Origin: MED-G105 sp965263305
GTDB lineage: Bacteria > Pseudomonadota > Alphaproteobacteria > Caulobacterales > Parvularculaceae
Assembly (NCBI GenBank): GCA_965263305.1
Contig: OZ253666.1
Coordinates: 1 to 64,000 of the forward strand
DNA length: 64,000 bases
Direction: 5' to 3'
Shown here one piece after another: positions 1-8,378 of this stretch (the first letter of the stretch is position 1; each line of letters starts with the position of its first letter). The translations under genes were made by a program, and so were the position numbers. A model generated the notes under the pieces. The model was not told where the DNA came from. It was given only the letters and a program-made list of their open reading frames with translations, and searched no databases.

Positions 1-7
1 ATAAAGA

Positions 8-35
8 AAACGCCCTGACATTCATCAGGGCGTTT
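8..35 (-). terminator. Rho-independent terminator of the HU-like gene
   Basis: A perfect 11-bp inverted repeat (AAACGCCCTGA at 8-18, its complement at 25-35) encloses a 6-base loop. On the minus strand it is followed by a T-rich tract at the window edge. It lies 22 bases past the stop codon of the HU-like gene, as expected for its terminator. Confidence 0.8.
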
Positions 36-56
36 ATTCGTGAAAACGGAACCGGG

Positions 57-470
57 CTAGATAGATTCTTTAAGATCTTTCGCAACCCGGAAAGCGACTT
101 TTTTACTCGCTTTAATGCGGATTGACTCACCCGTCGCTGGGTTACGCCCCATACGGGCCGGGCGGTTGCGCACCTGGAGAATACCAAGGCCAGAGATCCG
201 AATTTTTGACCTTTTCTGAGGTTATCACCAATGTGATCAACGAAATCCCCTAGGATTTCTTCCATCTGACGTTTTGACATTTCATGGTCTTCAGACATCG
301 TCGCAGCAATATGCTTTAACGTCATCACGGCCGGCGCAGCCGCTTTTTTTCTTCGTTGCTTTCTTTTTCGCTGGCGCTTTTTTCTTTGCGACCGTCTTAC
401 GGGCAGTGGTCTTTTTTACAGCTTTTTTCTTGGTGGCCGTTTTACGGGCGGTCTTTTTTGCCGGAGCCAT
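57..470 (-). pseudogene. HU-family DNA-binding protein with histone H1-like Lys/Ala tail, two compensating frameshifts
   Basis: Conceptually a 137-residue nucleoid protein: an N-terminal tail of about 42 residues built from Lys, Ala and Thr (KKTARK, KKKAPAKKK), then an HU fold ending in RISGLGILQVRNRPARMGRN and ATGESIRIKASKKVAFR. HU dimers bend and compact DNA; H1-like tails occur on some alphaproteobacterial homologues. The frame breaks twice: one extra base in the T7 run at 344-350, and one missing base in the T5 run at 203-207. The 141 bases between are coding in another frame, which holds the alpha-helical part (MSKRQMEEILGDFVDHIGDN). The indels cancel, so tail and beta-arm share a frame, but uninterrupted translation meets a stop soon after the first. 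Both lie in homopolymers, so sequencing error is at least as likely as a real pseudogene. The start is preceded by AAAGGA, and a terminator follows at 8-35. Confidence 0.75.
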
Positions 471-660
471 GATTTAATTCCTTTAAAATAGAGCGAATTG
501 CGTAGCCGAGACCATCATGAGATTCGCGCAAACACAACATGAAATATGCTTTGTTTTAGGGTCTAAATGGGTAATTGCGCTCAAAAAAACACAAAAAGCC
601 TTGTTTTGAGGGCATTTATCGCCGCGAAGATTGTATTTCAAAAATCAATCGGTAGCCGGT

Positions 661-1977
661 TTATTCTGCAGCAACGATGTCTTGTTGTACAAAAACCGGG
701 CCTTTTTCGGCTCTGTAGGTGTTGATTCGCTCTTCAATCTCACCGCGGAAGTGGCGGATGAGACCTTGAATGGGCCATGCAGCCGCGTCTCCAAGAGCGC
801 AGATCGTATGGCCTTCGACCTGACTTGCGACATCCAAAAGCTTATCGATCTCGGCAGTGGAGGAATCGCCAATCGCCATGCGTTCTAAGACACGCCACAT
901 CCAGCCCGTCCCTTCCCGGCATGGCGTGCACTGGCCGCAGCTTTCATGTTTATAGAAATAGGAGATGCGCGAGATGGCTTTTACCACATCCGTCGACTTA
1001 TCCATGACGATGACCGCTGCGGTGCCAAGGCCGGACTTCACATCGCGCAGGGCATCAAAATCCATCAGGACATCATCACAAATCTCTTTCGGCAGCAGCG
1101 GCACGGACGACCCACCGGGAATCACCGCTTTTAGGTTCTCCCAACCGCCAACAACGCCACCGGCATGTCGTTCCAGAAGCGTCTTCAGCGGGATCGACAT
1201 TTCCTCTTCGACGTTACACGGCCGGTTTACATGACCAGAAATGCAAAAAAGCTTTGTACCGGCATTGTTCGGACGACCCAGAGATTTAAACCAACCGGCG
1301 CCCCGGCGAATGATCGTAGGACAGACGGCGATTGACTCCACGTTATTCACCGTCGTCGGGCAGCCATATAACCCGGCGCCGGCAGGGAAAGGCGGTTTCA
1401 ATCGTGGCTGGCCCTTCTTCCCTTCAAGGCTTTCCAAAAGCGCCGTTTCTTCGCCACAGATATACGCCCCGGCGCCGTGGTGAACATACAGATCAAAATC
1501 CCAACCAGAGCCTGCAGCGTTTTTGCCTAAAAGGCCGGCCGCATAGGCCTCATCCACCGCCGCCTGGAGGGTTTCGCGTTCATCGACATATTCGCCGCGC
1601 AAATAGACGTAACAAGCGTTCGCCTGCATGGCGAAAGACGCCACAAGACATCCTTCAATAAACAGGTGAGGATCATGGCGCATGATATCCCGGTCTTTAC
1701 AGGTGCCGGGCTCAGATTCGTCCGCATTCACGACAAGATAATGGGGACGATCCTTTACTTCTTTGGGCATAAAGGACCATTTTAGCCCGGTAGGAAAACC
1801 GGCGCCGCCACGCCCGCGCAATCCGGATTCTTTGATCTGATCAATGATCCATGCCGATCCCATGCGGATAATATCGGCCGTCCCATTCCAGGCGCCGCGC
1901 TTTTTCGCTTCCTCTAGTCGCCAGTCGTGAAGACCATAAAGGTTTGTGAAAATTCGATCTTTATCTTGGAGCGTCAT
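661..1977 (-). CDS. nuoF: NADH-quinone oxidoreductase subunit F
   Basis: The NADH-oxidising subunit of complex I; it carries FMN and the N3 [4Fe-4S] cluster in the peripheral arm and passes electrons to NuoE and NuoG. The 438 residues match the family. Visible motifs are the glycine-rich nucleotide site RGRGGAGFPTG (about residue 55), GAGAYICGEETALLESLEG, and the cluster ligands ESCGQCTPCREG plus a downstream HTICALGD cysteine. It lies after nuoE and a small membrane-protein gene, apparently in one transcript. The next gene downstream is the HU-like gene, not nuoG, which is unusual: nuoG commonly follows nuoF. NuoG must be encoded elsewhere if complex I is functional. Confidence 0.97.
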   Translation of the reverse strand: MTLQDKDRIFTNLYGLHDWRLEEAKKRGAWNGTADIIRMGSAWIIDQIKESGLRGRGGAGFPTGLKWSFMPKEVKDRPHYLVVNADESEPGTCKDRDIMRHDPHLFIEGCLVASFAMQANACYVYLRGEYVDERETLQAAVDEAYAAGLLGKNAAGSGWDFDLYVHHGAGAYICGEETALLESLEGKKGQPRLKPPFPAGAGLYGCPTTVNNVESIAVCPTIIRRGAGWFKSLGRPNNAGTKLFCISGHVNRPCNVEEEMSIPLKTLLERHAGGVVGGWENLKAVIPGGSSVPLLPKEICDDVLMDFDALRDVKSGLGTAAVIVMDKSTDVVKAISRISYFYKHESCGQCTPCREGTGWMWRVLERMAIGDSSTAEIDKLLDVASQVEGHTICALGDAAAWPIQGLIRHFRGEIEERINTYRAEKGPVFVQQDIVAAE

Positions 1978-2005
1978 AAAAACAATCCGTACTTATTTTG
2001 GGTTT

Positions 2006-2458
2006 TCAGGTGAACCATAGAACGGTCAATGGCGAAAAGGTGATAAGAGAAGCGGCGAACAGCATATGCCATATCGGCCCTACCCCCGCAGCCAATGCGA
2101 ATACGGCGAGGACGGAAAGAAGGCCACCGCCGCCAAAGGCGAGCCAATAGGTCTTTTGTCCCTTAGCGCGCGCGCGTTTCGGACTTGTCGGATCAAGCTC
2201 GGGGATATAATGGGGCGATCGATCCGTATTCTCTTCAAGATCCTCCCACGGATTTTCCGCTTTCGAGTCATCTTGTGACAGAAAATACGTTACGACCATC
2301 AACATCACACCGAACGAGCCAATAAACATCGCGCCAAGTTTGTTGCCGAAGACCCAATAAAGACAACATAGCAAAAACGTTGTCGAGAGTTGCGCCGCGG
2401 CCATAAACGCCTGGCGTATCATTAACTCCGTATCGGGTCCTTCGAACTCCTCTGCCAT
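2006..2458 (-). CDS. Hypothetical four-helix membrane protein within nuo genes
   Basis: 150 residues; family not recognised. Two hydrophobic segments near the N-terminus (about residues 24-42 and 44-62) and two near the C-terminus (about 105-127 and 131-149) flank a hydrophilic loop rich in Asp, Glu, Pro and Arg. The gene sits 28 bases upstream of nuoF and 30 bases downstream of nuoE on the same strand, so it is probably cotranscribed with them. Small membrane proteins of unknown role are often found between nuo genes in Alphaproteobacteria. A role in complex I assembly can be suggested but nothing in the sequence shows it. Confidence 0.7.
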   Translation of the reverse strand: MAEEFEGPDTELMIRQAFMAAAQLSTTFLLCCLYWVFGNKLGAMFIGSFGVMLMVVTYFLSQDDSKAENPWEDLEENTDRSPHYIPELDPTSPKRARAKGQKTYWLAFGGGGLLSVLAVFALAAGVGPIWHMLFAASLITFSPLTVLWFT

Positions 2459-2488
2459 TGCTTTCCCTCGCCCTGGCGGCCAAAATGC

Positions 2489-3163
2489 CTACTCAGCCGC
2501 CGGCTTCGAATTCGGCAGTTCACGGATGGGCTTGGCGAGCGATCCGTCAAAAAGCGCCGGATCGGTCAGGGTGGTTAGATCACCTTCTGGGTTTGATGTA
2601 TGGCGCTTATCGTTCGCGGTGCCGATCTTTACCTCTTCACCCTTGGCGAGTTTGCCGAGCAGCTCTTCAAAAACCCCCGGCGTCAAATCTTCGTAATAGT
2701 GATCGCCATCTTTCGTAGAAATCTGGATCATGGGGGCGTTGACGCAAGCGCCAAGGCATTCGACTTCCAGCCAGGAGAATTTCCCGTCGGCAGAGACGTC
2801 CCCCTGTTTGCCAATGACCTTCTCGCACACCGCATTCAAGTCCCGCGAGCCGCGTAGCATGCAGGGCGTCGTCCCACAGACCTGGATGAAATACTCACCA
2901 GCGGGTTCGAGGTTGAACATGGAGTAAAACGTCGCCACTTCGTAAACACGGATATAGGGCATCCCCAGCTGGCGGGCGATAACCTCCATCATCGCGATGG
3001 AAATCCACCCCTCCTGCTTTTGACCGCGCCAGAGAAACGGGATCACGCACGAGGCTTGCCGTCCTTCAGGGTACTTGGTCATTTGGGCGTCGCACCAAAC
3101 CTGATTGGCGGGCGACCACTCAAAGGAGGCGGGTTGATCCTTGGCGGGTTTACGGACGGCCAT
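2489..3163 (-). CDS. nuoE: NADH-quinone oxidoreductase subunit E
   Basis: The 24-kDa-type subunit of complex I with the N1a [2Fe-2S] cluster; it works with NuoF in the NADH dehydrogenase module. The 224 residues have the thioredoxin-like ferredoxin fold with ligands CGTTPC (about residues 96-101) and CLGAC (about 137-141). The C-terminal tail of about 55 residues after the core is rich in Thr, Pro and Lys, as in other alphaproteobacterial NuoE. The gene heads a short run nuoE - membrane protein - nuoF. The 311 bases upstream separate it from a divergent secreted-protein gene, so this run probably has its own promoter apart from nuoABCD. Confidence 0.96.
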   Translation of the reverse strand: MAVRKPAKDQPASFEWSPANQVWCDAQMTKYPEGRQASCVIPFLWRGQKQEGWISIAMMEVIARQLGMPYIRVYEVATFYSMFNLEPAGEYFIQVCGTTPCMLRGSRDLNAVCEKVIGKQGDVSADGKFSWLEVECLGACVNAPMIQISTKDGDHYYEDLTPGVFEELLGKLAKGEEVKIGTANDKRHTSNPEGDLTTLTDPALFDGSLAKPIRELPNSKPAAE

Positions 3164-3474
3164 AGCATTTTGCGCGGCTTTTTACGGCCGGCCCTCTTAA
3201 TTCAAAATTCCGCCTCTCTTACAGGAAAGAGCAAAAGGCGCGAAAGAGCAAAAGCGCCGAAGAATCGACGCTTACACTCCGGTTTTTAGGGTGTTAGGCC
3301 CTTTCAACGCCATAGATCAAGCGGTCAAATCGCCTCCATTTCTGATCCTGGCGCTCCCTTATCAAGCCACATTGCCAAGCTTCCCCAAAATCGGCATGGT
3401 GTCAGGGACGATATGTCATCAGGGCCATGGGTTCTTCTGAAGAAGAATGTCGAGAAAGTTTCCAGGGGGGATTT
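3164..3474. other. Divergent intergenic region between nuoE and a secreted-protein gene
   Basis: This 311-base spacer should hold the promoters of nuoE (minus) and of the secreted protein (plus). A 13-base direct repeat, GAAAGAGCAAAAG, occurs at 3225-3237 and 3242-3254 with 4 bases between copies. I see no convincing consensus promoter or hairpin in it. Confidence 0.5.
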
Positions 3475-4242
3475 ATGAATAACAAATTTCTTAAACGCGG
3501 CGTATTGGGATTTGGGGCAGCATGCCTCCTGTCATTGGCGGCCTTCGCCCAATCTTATTCTCGCGAAGCGAACGGGGTGCCCGGCGTCTACTCTATGGAG
3601 AACGTCACAGATTGGGCGCTGGTCGAGCCCGTGGACACCACAACCCCTCTCTGGATGCGGGATACCTCCGCAAGCTTGCCCCTCTCCTGCACGGTTCATA
3701 CGTCGCCGGTAAGCGCCTCCGACGCCGAAAAGCAGACCGCCCTGAATATTTTCACCTCTCTATCGGGCGACGCATATGTTGACTTTCTCCAAGCGGGCTT
3801 CCGGCAGGCCGGGCAGAATATAACCGTCAGCAATGGGGAAAACCCATATCGGATCAGTGTCGATGGCATTCCCGGCTTCGCAGCCGTTTACACTCTGACA
3901 GACTCAGCTACGCAGATACCTGTACGGACAATAACATACTCAATTTTCACGGATGGCGCGGTCGTGACCGTCGGGTGCGGCAGTCTTATCAACATATTTG
4001 AACAAAACAGAGCGCTGTTTGATCAGTTTGTGGACGGCATCACCTTCCAGTCTACGAGCAATACGCTCGCCGCCGTCCGCAATATTACGGAACGCAACGA
4101 TCTAAGCGGCGTGACGGGGTTCGACAGACCACAAATCGTCTCCACCCACACGACGGTCGGCCTCCCACTGAGCGTGTCACGGCCGATCATGACCCAAGCG
4201 GTCGAAAATGCCCGCAGTACAATGTGGGCTCTGGAACAATAA
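3475..4242 (+). CDS. Hypothetical secreted protein
   Basis: 255 residues from the ATG at 3475, chosen over the one at 3427 because it is preceded by the G-rich ribosome site CAGGGGGG and starts a clean signal peptide (MNNKFLKRG, hydrophobic core, AAFAQS cleavage region). The mature part has only two cysteines (SCTVHTS and VGCGS), which could form a disulfide in the periplasm. No family is recognised. The gene is oriented against the surrounding nuo genes and its last 56 bases overlap the 3' end of the gene on the opposite strand, so it looks inserted into the nuo run. Confidence 0.65.
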   Translation: MNNKFLKRGVLGFGAACLLSLAAFAQSYSREANGVPGVYSMENVTDWALVEPVDTTTPLWMRDTSASLPLSCTVHTSPVSASDAEKQTALNIFTSLSGDAYVDFLQAGFRQAGQNITVSNGENPYRISVDGIPGFAAVYTLTDSATQIPVRTITYSIFTDGAVVTVGCGSLINIFEQNRALFDQFVDGITFQSTSNTLAAVRNITERNDLSGVTGFDRPQIVSTHTTVGLPLSVSRPIMTQAVENARSTMWALEQ

Positions 4243-5143
4243 TCATTGTTGGACAAGTGACCGGCGAGCGTTGGAAACGCTCGCCCTCGTCACCGTAAGA
4301 CAACGTGACCGTCGAACATAAACGATCGCCCTGGCTGACCGTCATCTGCGTCTCATCAGGGGTTTGGTTTTCTATCCCCACCCGGAATGGATGACCAAGC
4401 TCGATATATCGAGAAAACGCGGCCTTCCCCCCGCGGATGGTAAGCGAAAACCCTTCGCGACGGCGCGCCATATGCGCCGCTTGCCGGACAGCATCGAGGA
4501 TATGGGGAGCATTTACGTGGTCGCCAGAGCCTGCATGGTACGGATGACCAGGCGCAAAACCATTTTCCGATGTAATAAGGGCGTCCGCCCAAAGTCCGCC
4601 CTGATCTGGCGTCCCCTCGCCCAACAAAGGACCCGATAGGCATTCGCTTTCGCTCGCGACACCCAGGTCGTCCGGCCCCGCATAAACAAAATTTTCACAT
4701 GCGGGTAGAGCACTAATCGTTTGTCGGTTCTTTTCGCGCCACGCTTTAAAGTCTCGCGTCCGAAAGAAGACCCCTTCTCCGGTCATTCGGTACACGATGT
4801 CTCCTTGTTCATTGAAAAAGGTCGCCGCAAATGACGGAGAGTCCGGATCCGCGGACGGTTCAACCAAACCATGGCTCGCATGGGCGGCGCCCTCTCCCGT
4901 CGCCCGGCACTCCCAATGATGGGCGGTCAAAGCCGACCATTGGCTCGCCTCGAACGCATTTCGCGCGATCGCAGCCTCAACTGATGAAAAATAGGTCGCC
5001 ATCTGAACAACGATGGGGTCTGACGGTGGCAACGCCAACCACGGCAGCGCCGCGGCATCTTGACGGCATTTAAACGCCACGGATTGATCGTCTAGAACGA
5101 CGTGGTCGTAGGTATAGCGTTTATCTGGGTTGCTATTGGACAT
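4187..5143 (-). CDS. Hypothetical protein with a possible AfsA-like hotdog domain
   Basis: 318 residues from the ATG at 5143; the longer frame would run into nuoD. The C-terminal half contains GHPYHAGSGDHVNAPHILDA followed by VRQAAHMA and, about 25 residues on, the segment AFSRYIELGHPF. This order (HP-F/Y, DH, A-RQAA, RY-EL) resembles the A-factor biosynthesis hotdog domain of the AfsA/ScbA family, which makes butenolide signals in actinomycetes. AfsA proteins carry two such repeats; here the first half is not clearly a repeat. The gene starts 49 bases after nuoD and is probably read from the nuo promoter, so a signalling role is not implied by context. The fold call is moderate and the function is unknown. 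Confidence 0.55.
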   Translation of the reverse strand: MSNSNPDKRYTYDHVVLDDQSVAFKCRQDAAALPWLALPPSDPIVVQMATYFSSVEAAIARNAFEASQWSALTAHHWECRATGEGAAHASHGLVEPSADPDSPSFAATFFNEQGDIVYRMTGEGVFFRTRDFKAWREKNRQTISALPACENFVYAGPDDLGVASESECLSGPLLGEGTPDQGGLWADALITSENGFAPGHPYHAGSGDHVNAPHILDAVRQAAHMARRREGFSLTIRGGKAAFSRYIELGHPFRVGIENQTPDETQMTVSQGDRLCSTVTLSYGDEGERFQRSPVTCPTMIIVPEPTLYCGHFRPLGS

Positions 5144-5192
5144 GACGGCCTTCTGAACTTCCTTGAACGCCGCCAGTCTGCCAGCCGTGGGT

Positions 5193-6422
5193 TTAGCGAT
5201 CAATCTCGCCGAACACGATATCCAAAGACCCGAGAATGGCTGAAACATCCGCCAGCATGTGTCCACGGTTAATCCAATCCATGGCTTGCAGGTGCGGATA
5301 CCCAGGGGCGCGGATTTTACAGCGATAGGGTTTATTTGTGCCGTCCGAAATCAGATACACGCCAAACTCACCCTTGGGCGCCTCGACGGCGACGTAGACT
5401 TCGCCGGCCGGAACGTGAAAGCCTTCTGTATACAGCTTGAAATGGTGGATCAGCGCTTCCATGGATTGCTTCATGTCGCCACGGCGCGGCGGCGCCACTT
5501 TGCCATCCGTCGTTAAGACAGGGCCCGGGCCCTCCTCACGGATTTTGGCGATGGCCTGCTTCATGATGGAAAGTGACTGACGCATCTCTTCGACGCGGCA
5601 CAGATAGCGATCCCAACAATCGCCGTTTTTGCCGACGGGGATATCAAAATCATACTCGGCATAGGTTTCGTAAGGCTGGCTTTTGCGCAAGTCCCAGGCG
5701 ACACCAGAACCGCGCACCATTACGCCGGTGAAACCCCACTCAAACGCCTGGTCGGCCGTCACAACACCGATATCAACATTGCGCTGCTTAAAGATCCGGT
5801 TCTCGGTGATGAGCGTTTCGATATCATCGAGTTTTTGCGGAAATTGATCGCACCATTCATCAAGATCATTTAGAAGAGCTTCCGGCAGATCCTGATGGAC
5901 GCCGCCAACGCGGAAATATGCAGCATGCATACGGCTGCCCGACGCGCGCTCATAGAAAACCATCAGTTTTTCGCGCTCTTCGAAACCCCAAACCGGCGGG
6001 GTTAAGGCGCCGACATCCAATGCCTGCGTCGTGATATTCAGGATGTGGGATAATAGTCGCCCCACTTCACAGAATAAAACGCGAATATGTTGCGCACGAC
6101 GCGGCGGGGTAATGCCGAGCAACTTCTCCGCCGCTAGGCAGAAGGCATGCTCCTGGTTCATCGGCGCGACATAATCCAGACGGTCAAAATATGGGATCGC
6201 TTGGAGGTAGGTTTTATACTCAATCAGTTTTTCCGTACCGCGATGGAGAAGGCCAATATGCGGGTCGACCCGTTCCACGACCTCCCCGTCCAACTCAAGG
6301 ACAAGGCGTAAAACCCCGTGAGCGGCTGGGTGCTGAGGGCCGAAATTTATCGTAAAGTTCCGGTCCGACGACGAGTCAGACGCCGAATCTTCAACGACAA
6401 CTGTACGTGTTCCATCTGCCAT
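5193..6422 (-). CDS. nuoD: NADH-quinone oxidoreductase subunit D
   Basis: The 49-kDa subunit of complex I, which with NuoB forms the quinone-binding pocket at the base of the peripheral arm. The 409 residues are typical. Motifs include NFTINFGPQHPAAHGVLRLV near the N-terminus, GLLHRGTEKLIE, and the conserved C-terminus SLDIVFGEIDR. NuoD is encoded separately from NuoC, unlike the fused NuoCD of enterobacteria. The start codon lies one base after the GFA-family stop, consistent with translational coupling. Confidence 0.97.
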   Translation of the reverse strand: MADGTRTVVVEDSASDSSSDRNFTINFGPQHPAAHGVLRLVLELDGEVVERVDPHIGLLHRGTEKLIEYKTYLQAIPYFDRLDYVAPMNQEHAFCLAAEKLLGITPPRRAQHIRVLFCEVGRLLSHILNITTQALDVGALTPPVWGFEEREKLMVFYERASGSRMHAAYFRVGGVHQDLPEALLNDLDEWCDQFPQKLDDIETLITENRIFKQRNVDIGVVTADQAFEWGFTGVMVRGSGVAWDLRKSQPYETYAEYDFDIPVGKNGDCWDRYLCRVEEMRQSLSIMKQAIAKIREEGPGPVLTTDGKVAPPRRGDMKQSMEALIHHFKLYTEGFHVPAGEVYVAVEAPKGEFGVYLISDGTNKPYRCKIRAPGYPHLQAMDWINRGHMLADVSAILGSLDIVFGEIDR

Positions 6423-6423
6423 T

Positions 6424-6861
6424 TTAAGAAGCGCTTTCTCCGCTTGCGAACGCCGCCATTACCTCAGCGCCGGTCATTTTCTTTGTATCTTGGGAAAAAC
6501 TGTAGAAGTCTGGTTTGTCGTCTGTAAAAATTTCGACGGTTAATTTTGCGTCGCTCAAATCGTCTAACGCGCCGGCATTCACCGTATAGAAGCCGCCATC
6601 CTTCATGCGGTAAAATAGGTTTGAACCGCATTTTCTGCAAAACACACGCTCGGCCCAGTCAGACGATTCATAAACCGACAACGCCGTCTCATCTTCTACA
6701 ACAGGCGCTTCGGCCAATGTGACGCCCATCAATGGCCCGCCGATCGCCCGTCGGCACATGCCGCAATGGCAAGCGTCAACATGCATTCCATCCGTATGCG
6801 GTTTCGGGACACAGGTAAATTTAATGGCGCCGCATAGGCATTGACCTGACTTTATCGTCAT
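6424..6861 (-). CDS. GFA / CENP-V family zinc protein
   Basis: 145 residues with the zinc-binding cysteines of the GFA (glutathione-dependent formaldehyde-activating) / CENP-V fold: CLCG near residue 8, CHCGMC near residue 32, and CRKCG near residue 77. The family prototype, Gfa of Paracoccus, was proposed to catalyse addition of glutathione to formaldehyde; most members have no proven activity. The gene is wedged between a periplasmic-type protein gene and nuoD, overlapping the former by 4 bases (ATGA). It is therefore made together with complex I subunits, though a mechanistic link is not evident. Confidence 0.8.
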   Translation of the reverse strand: MTIKSGQCLCGAIKFTCVPKPHTDGMHVDACHCGMCRRAIGGPLMGVTLAEAPVVEDETALSVYESSDWAERVFCRKCGSNLFYRMKDGGFYTVNAGALDDLSDAKLTVEIFTDDKPDFYSFSQDTKKMTGAEVMAAFASGESAS

Positions 6862-7520
6862 TTAGAAACCTCCAAATGCGCCAAAGCTTTTTTATACGGA
6901 TCGCTGATCAGCGTTGCGACAGCTTCACCGGCGTTGCCCGACGCACCAAGCTTTACCCGTTCGGCGTTGCATTTTAGCCCGTAAGCCGAAATGAAGAGCG
7001 CCATGTCATCACTCGAAGGCTCATCTCTGGTTTTTTGCAACGCTGCTTGAAATTTCGGGTCAGGATTTTTCTTGTATTTCTTCGACGTCGAAACAACCCT
7101 TTGCGCATTTCGATAGAGCGCAGCATAAATCATATTAATGCGGGTTTGATGCTGTGTTTTCGGCTGTTGTTGGCTGACCATCGACCCTTCTAATTGGCCA
7201 TAGATTTCAAACGCCGCCGAACAATCCTCCCAATGCGCGGCCCCAAGTTTTGCCGCCGTTTTCAATTCCCGAGCGGACAAAACTGACAACAAATCGTCTT
7301 GTCGAGAAATGGCGATCTCTATCGCGGCTGCTAAATCAGCCTCACTGGCCCGTTGAATAGGCGTTTCACCCGCTGCGATCGCCGCTTTCTTTTTATCGAT
7401 AAGGGCCTGTAGCTCCGGTGGAAGTTGGATCGCACCAGCTACGTCCGTGAACACCGCCATTGCAATGGCAAAGCAAAAAAAAGCAATTAGCCTCAGCGTT
7501 TGAAAAAATGTGGGCATCAA
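6858..7520 (-). CDS. Hypothetical exported protein in the nuo operon
   Basis: 220 residues, family not recognised. The N-terminus is a signal peptide or anchor (hydrophobic core LIAFFCFAIAMAVFTDVAGA). The rest is largely helical and charged, with two cysteines (WEDCSAAF and LKCNAERV) that could pair in the periplasm. Both ends overlap neighbours by 4 bases: ATGA with nuoC upstream and with the GFA gene downstream. It is therefore tightly coupled to complex I expression. Confidence 0.65.
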   Translation of the reverse strand: MMPTFFQTLRLIAFFCFAIAMAVFTDVAGAIQLPPELQALIDKKKAAIAAGETPIQRASEADLAAAIEIAISRQDDLLSVLSARELKTAAKLGAAHWEDCSAAFEIYGQLEGSMVSQQQPKTQHQTRINMIYAALYRNAQRVVSTSKKYKKNPDPKFQAALQKTRDEPSSDDMALFISAYGLKCNAERVKLGASGNAGEAVATLISDPYKKALAHLEVSK

Positions 7521-8119
7521 TTTTCAGCCTTCTCATCCCCCGGCAGCGCATATTGCGCTCCTTCCCAAGGGCTTAAATAATCGAAATTTCTGAATTCTTG
7601 CACGAGCTTCACAGGCTCATAAACAACACGTTTTTCCTGGTCATCATAGCGCACTTCAGTATAGCCCGTCAGCGGGAAATCCTTTCGCAATGGATGCCCC
7701 TCAAACCCATAATCTGTCAGAATACGGCGCAAATCCGGATTGCCCGTAAAGACAATGCCGTACATATCAAACGCCTCGCGCTCGAACCAATCGGCGCAAG
7801 GATAGACGTTGCGGACCGTGGAGATCGTCTCATCCTCGCCAACTTGCGCCTTTACACGGATGCGCAAGTTATTGTGCAGGCTCAATAGATGATAAACGAC
7901 GTCAAATCGTTGCGGGCGATCGGGGTAATCAACGCCGCAGATATCGATGAGCGTGATGAAATTGCACATCGAATCGTCACGGAGGAACTTCAGCACATGC
8001 TCAATTCGGTCGGCCCGCGCCGCAACCGTTAGCTCGCCGTAAGCGATAAAGGCGTCGCGAATATCCTCGTCAATCGACGCGGAAATATGCTCTGCCAATT
8101 CTTTAAGCTCTTCACTCAC
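7517..8119 (-). CDS. nuoC: NADH-quinone oxidoreductase subunit C
   Basis: The 30-kDa subunit of complex I, a structural part of the hydrophilic connecting module. The 200 residues include the family signature WFEREAFDMYGIVFTGNPDL and DYGFEGHPLRKDFPL, followed by EVRYDDQEKRVVYEP. It has no NuoD fusion. The start overlaps the stop of an 83-residue membrane-protein gene and its stop overlaps the next start, each by 4 bases. Confidence 0.97.
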   Translation of the reverse strand: MSEELKELAEHISASIDEDIRDAFIAYGELTVAARADRIEHVLKFLRDDSMCNFITLIDICGVDYPDRPQRFDVVYHLLSLHNNLRIRVKAQVGEDETISTVRNVYPCADWFEREAFDMYGIVFTGNPDLRRILTDYGFEGHPLRKDFPLTGYTEVRYDDQEKRVVYEPVKLVQEFRNFDYLSPWEGAQYALPGDEKAEN

Positions 8120-8367
8120 GATGATTTCCCAATTTCTGTGTCGTTTTCGTTAGGCCCGCCGCCCGCGGCGGAATAAATCGCCGACTTTATGCGCGTCCGC
8201 AGTTCCAGATAGGCTGTCACCACAACGCCGCCAATCGCGCCGCCAATGATCGCTCGTATGGCGACGTCATTCGTAAAGCCGCCTTCCCGAAGGATATTCG
8301 CCGCGAGCAACGCCCCGATAAAAAGCGCGCTGAACACCACAAAACGACGAAGACCACGCATCAGCAT
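8116..8367 (-). CDS. Small hypothetical two-helix membrane protein
   Basis: 83 residues; not recognised. Two hydrophobic stretches (about residues 9-27 and 36-55) are followed by a short Gly/Asn/Glu-rich tail. It lies 11 bases after nuoB and overlaps nuoC by 4 bases, so it is a coupled member of the nuo operon. Its position between nuoB and nuoC, which are usually adjacent, is the noteworthy feature. Confidence 0.65.
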   Translation of the reverse strand: MLMRGLRRFVVFSALFIGALLAANILREGGFTNDVAIRAIIGGAIGGVVVTAYLELRTRIKSAIYSAAGGGPNENDTEIGKSS

Positions 8368-8378
8368 ATCAATCGACC

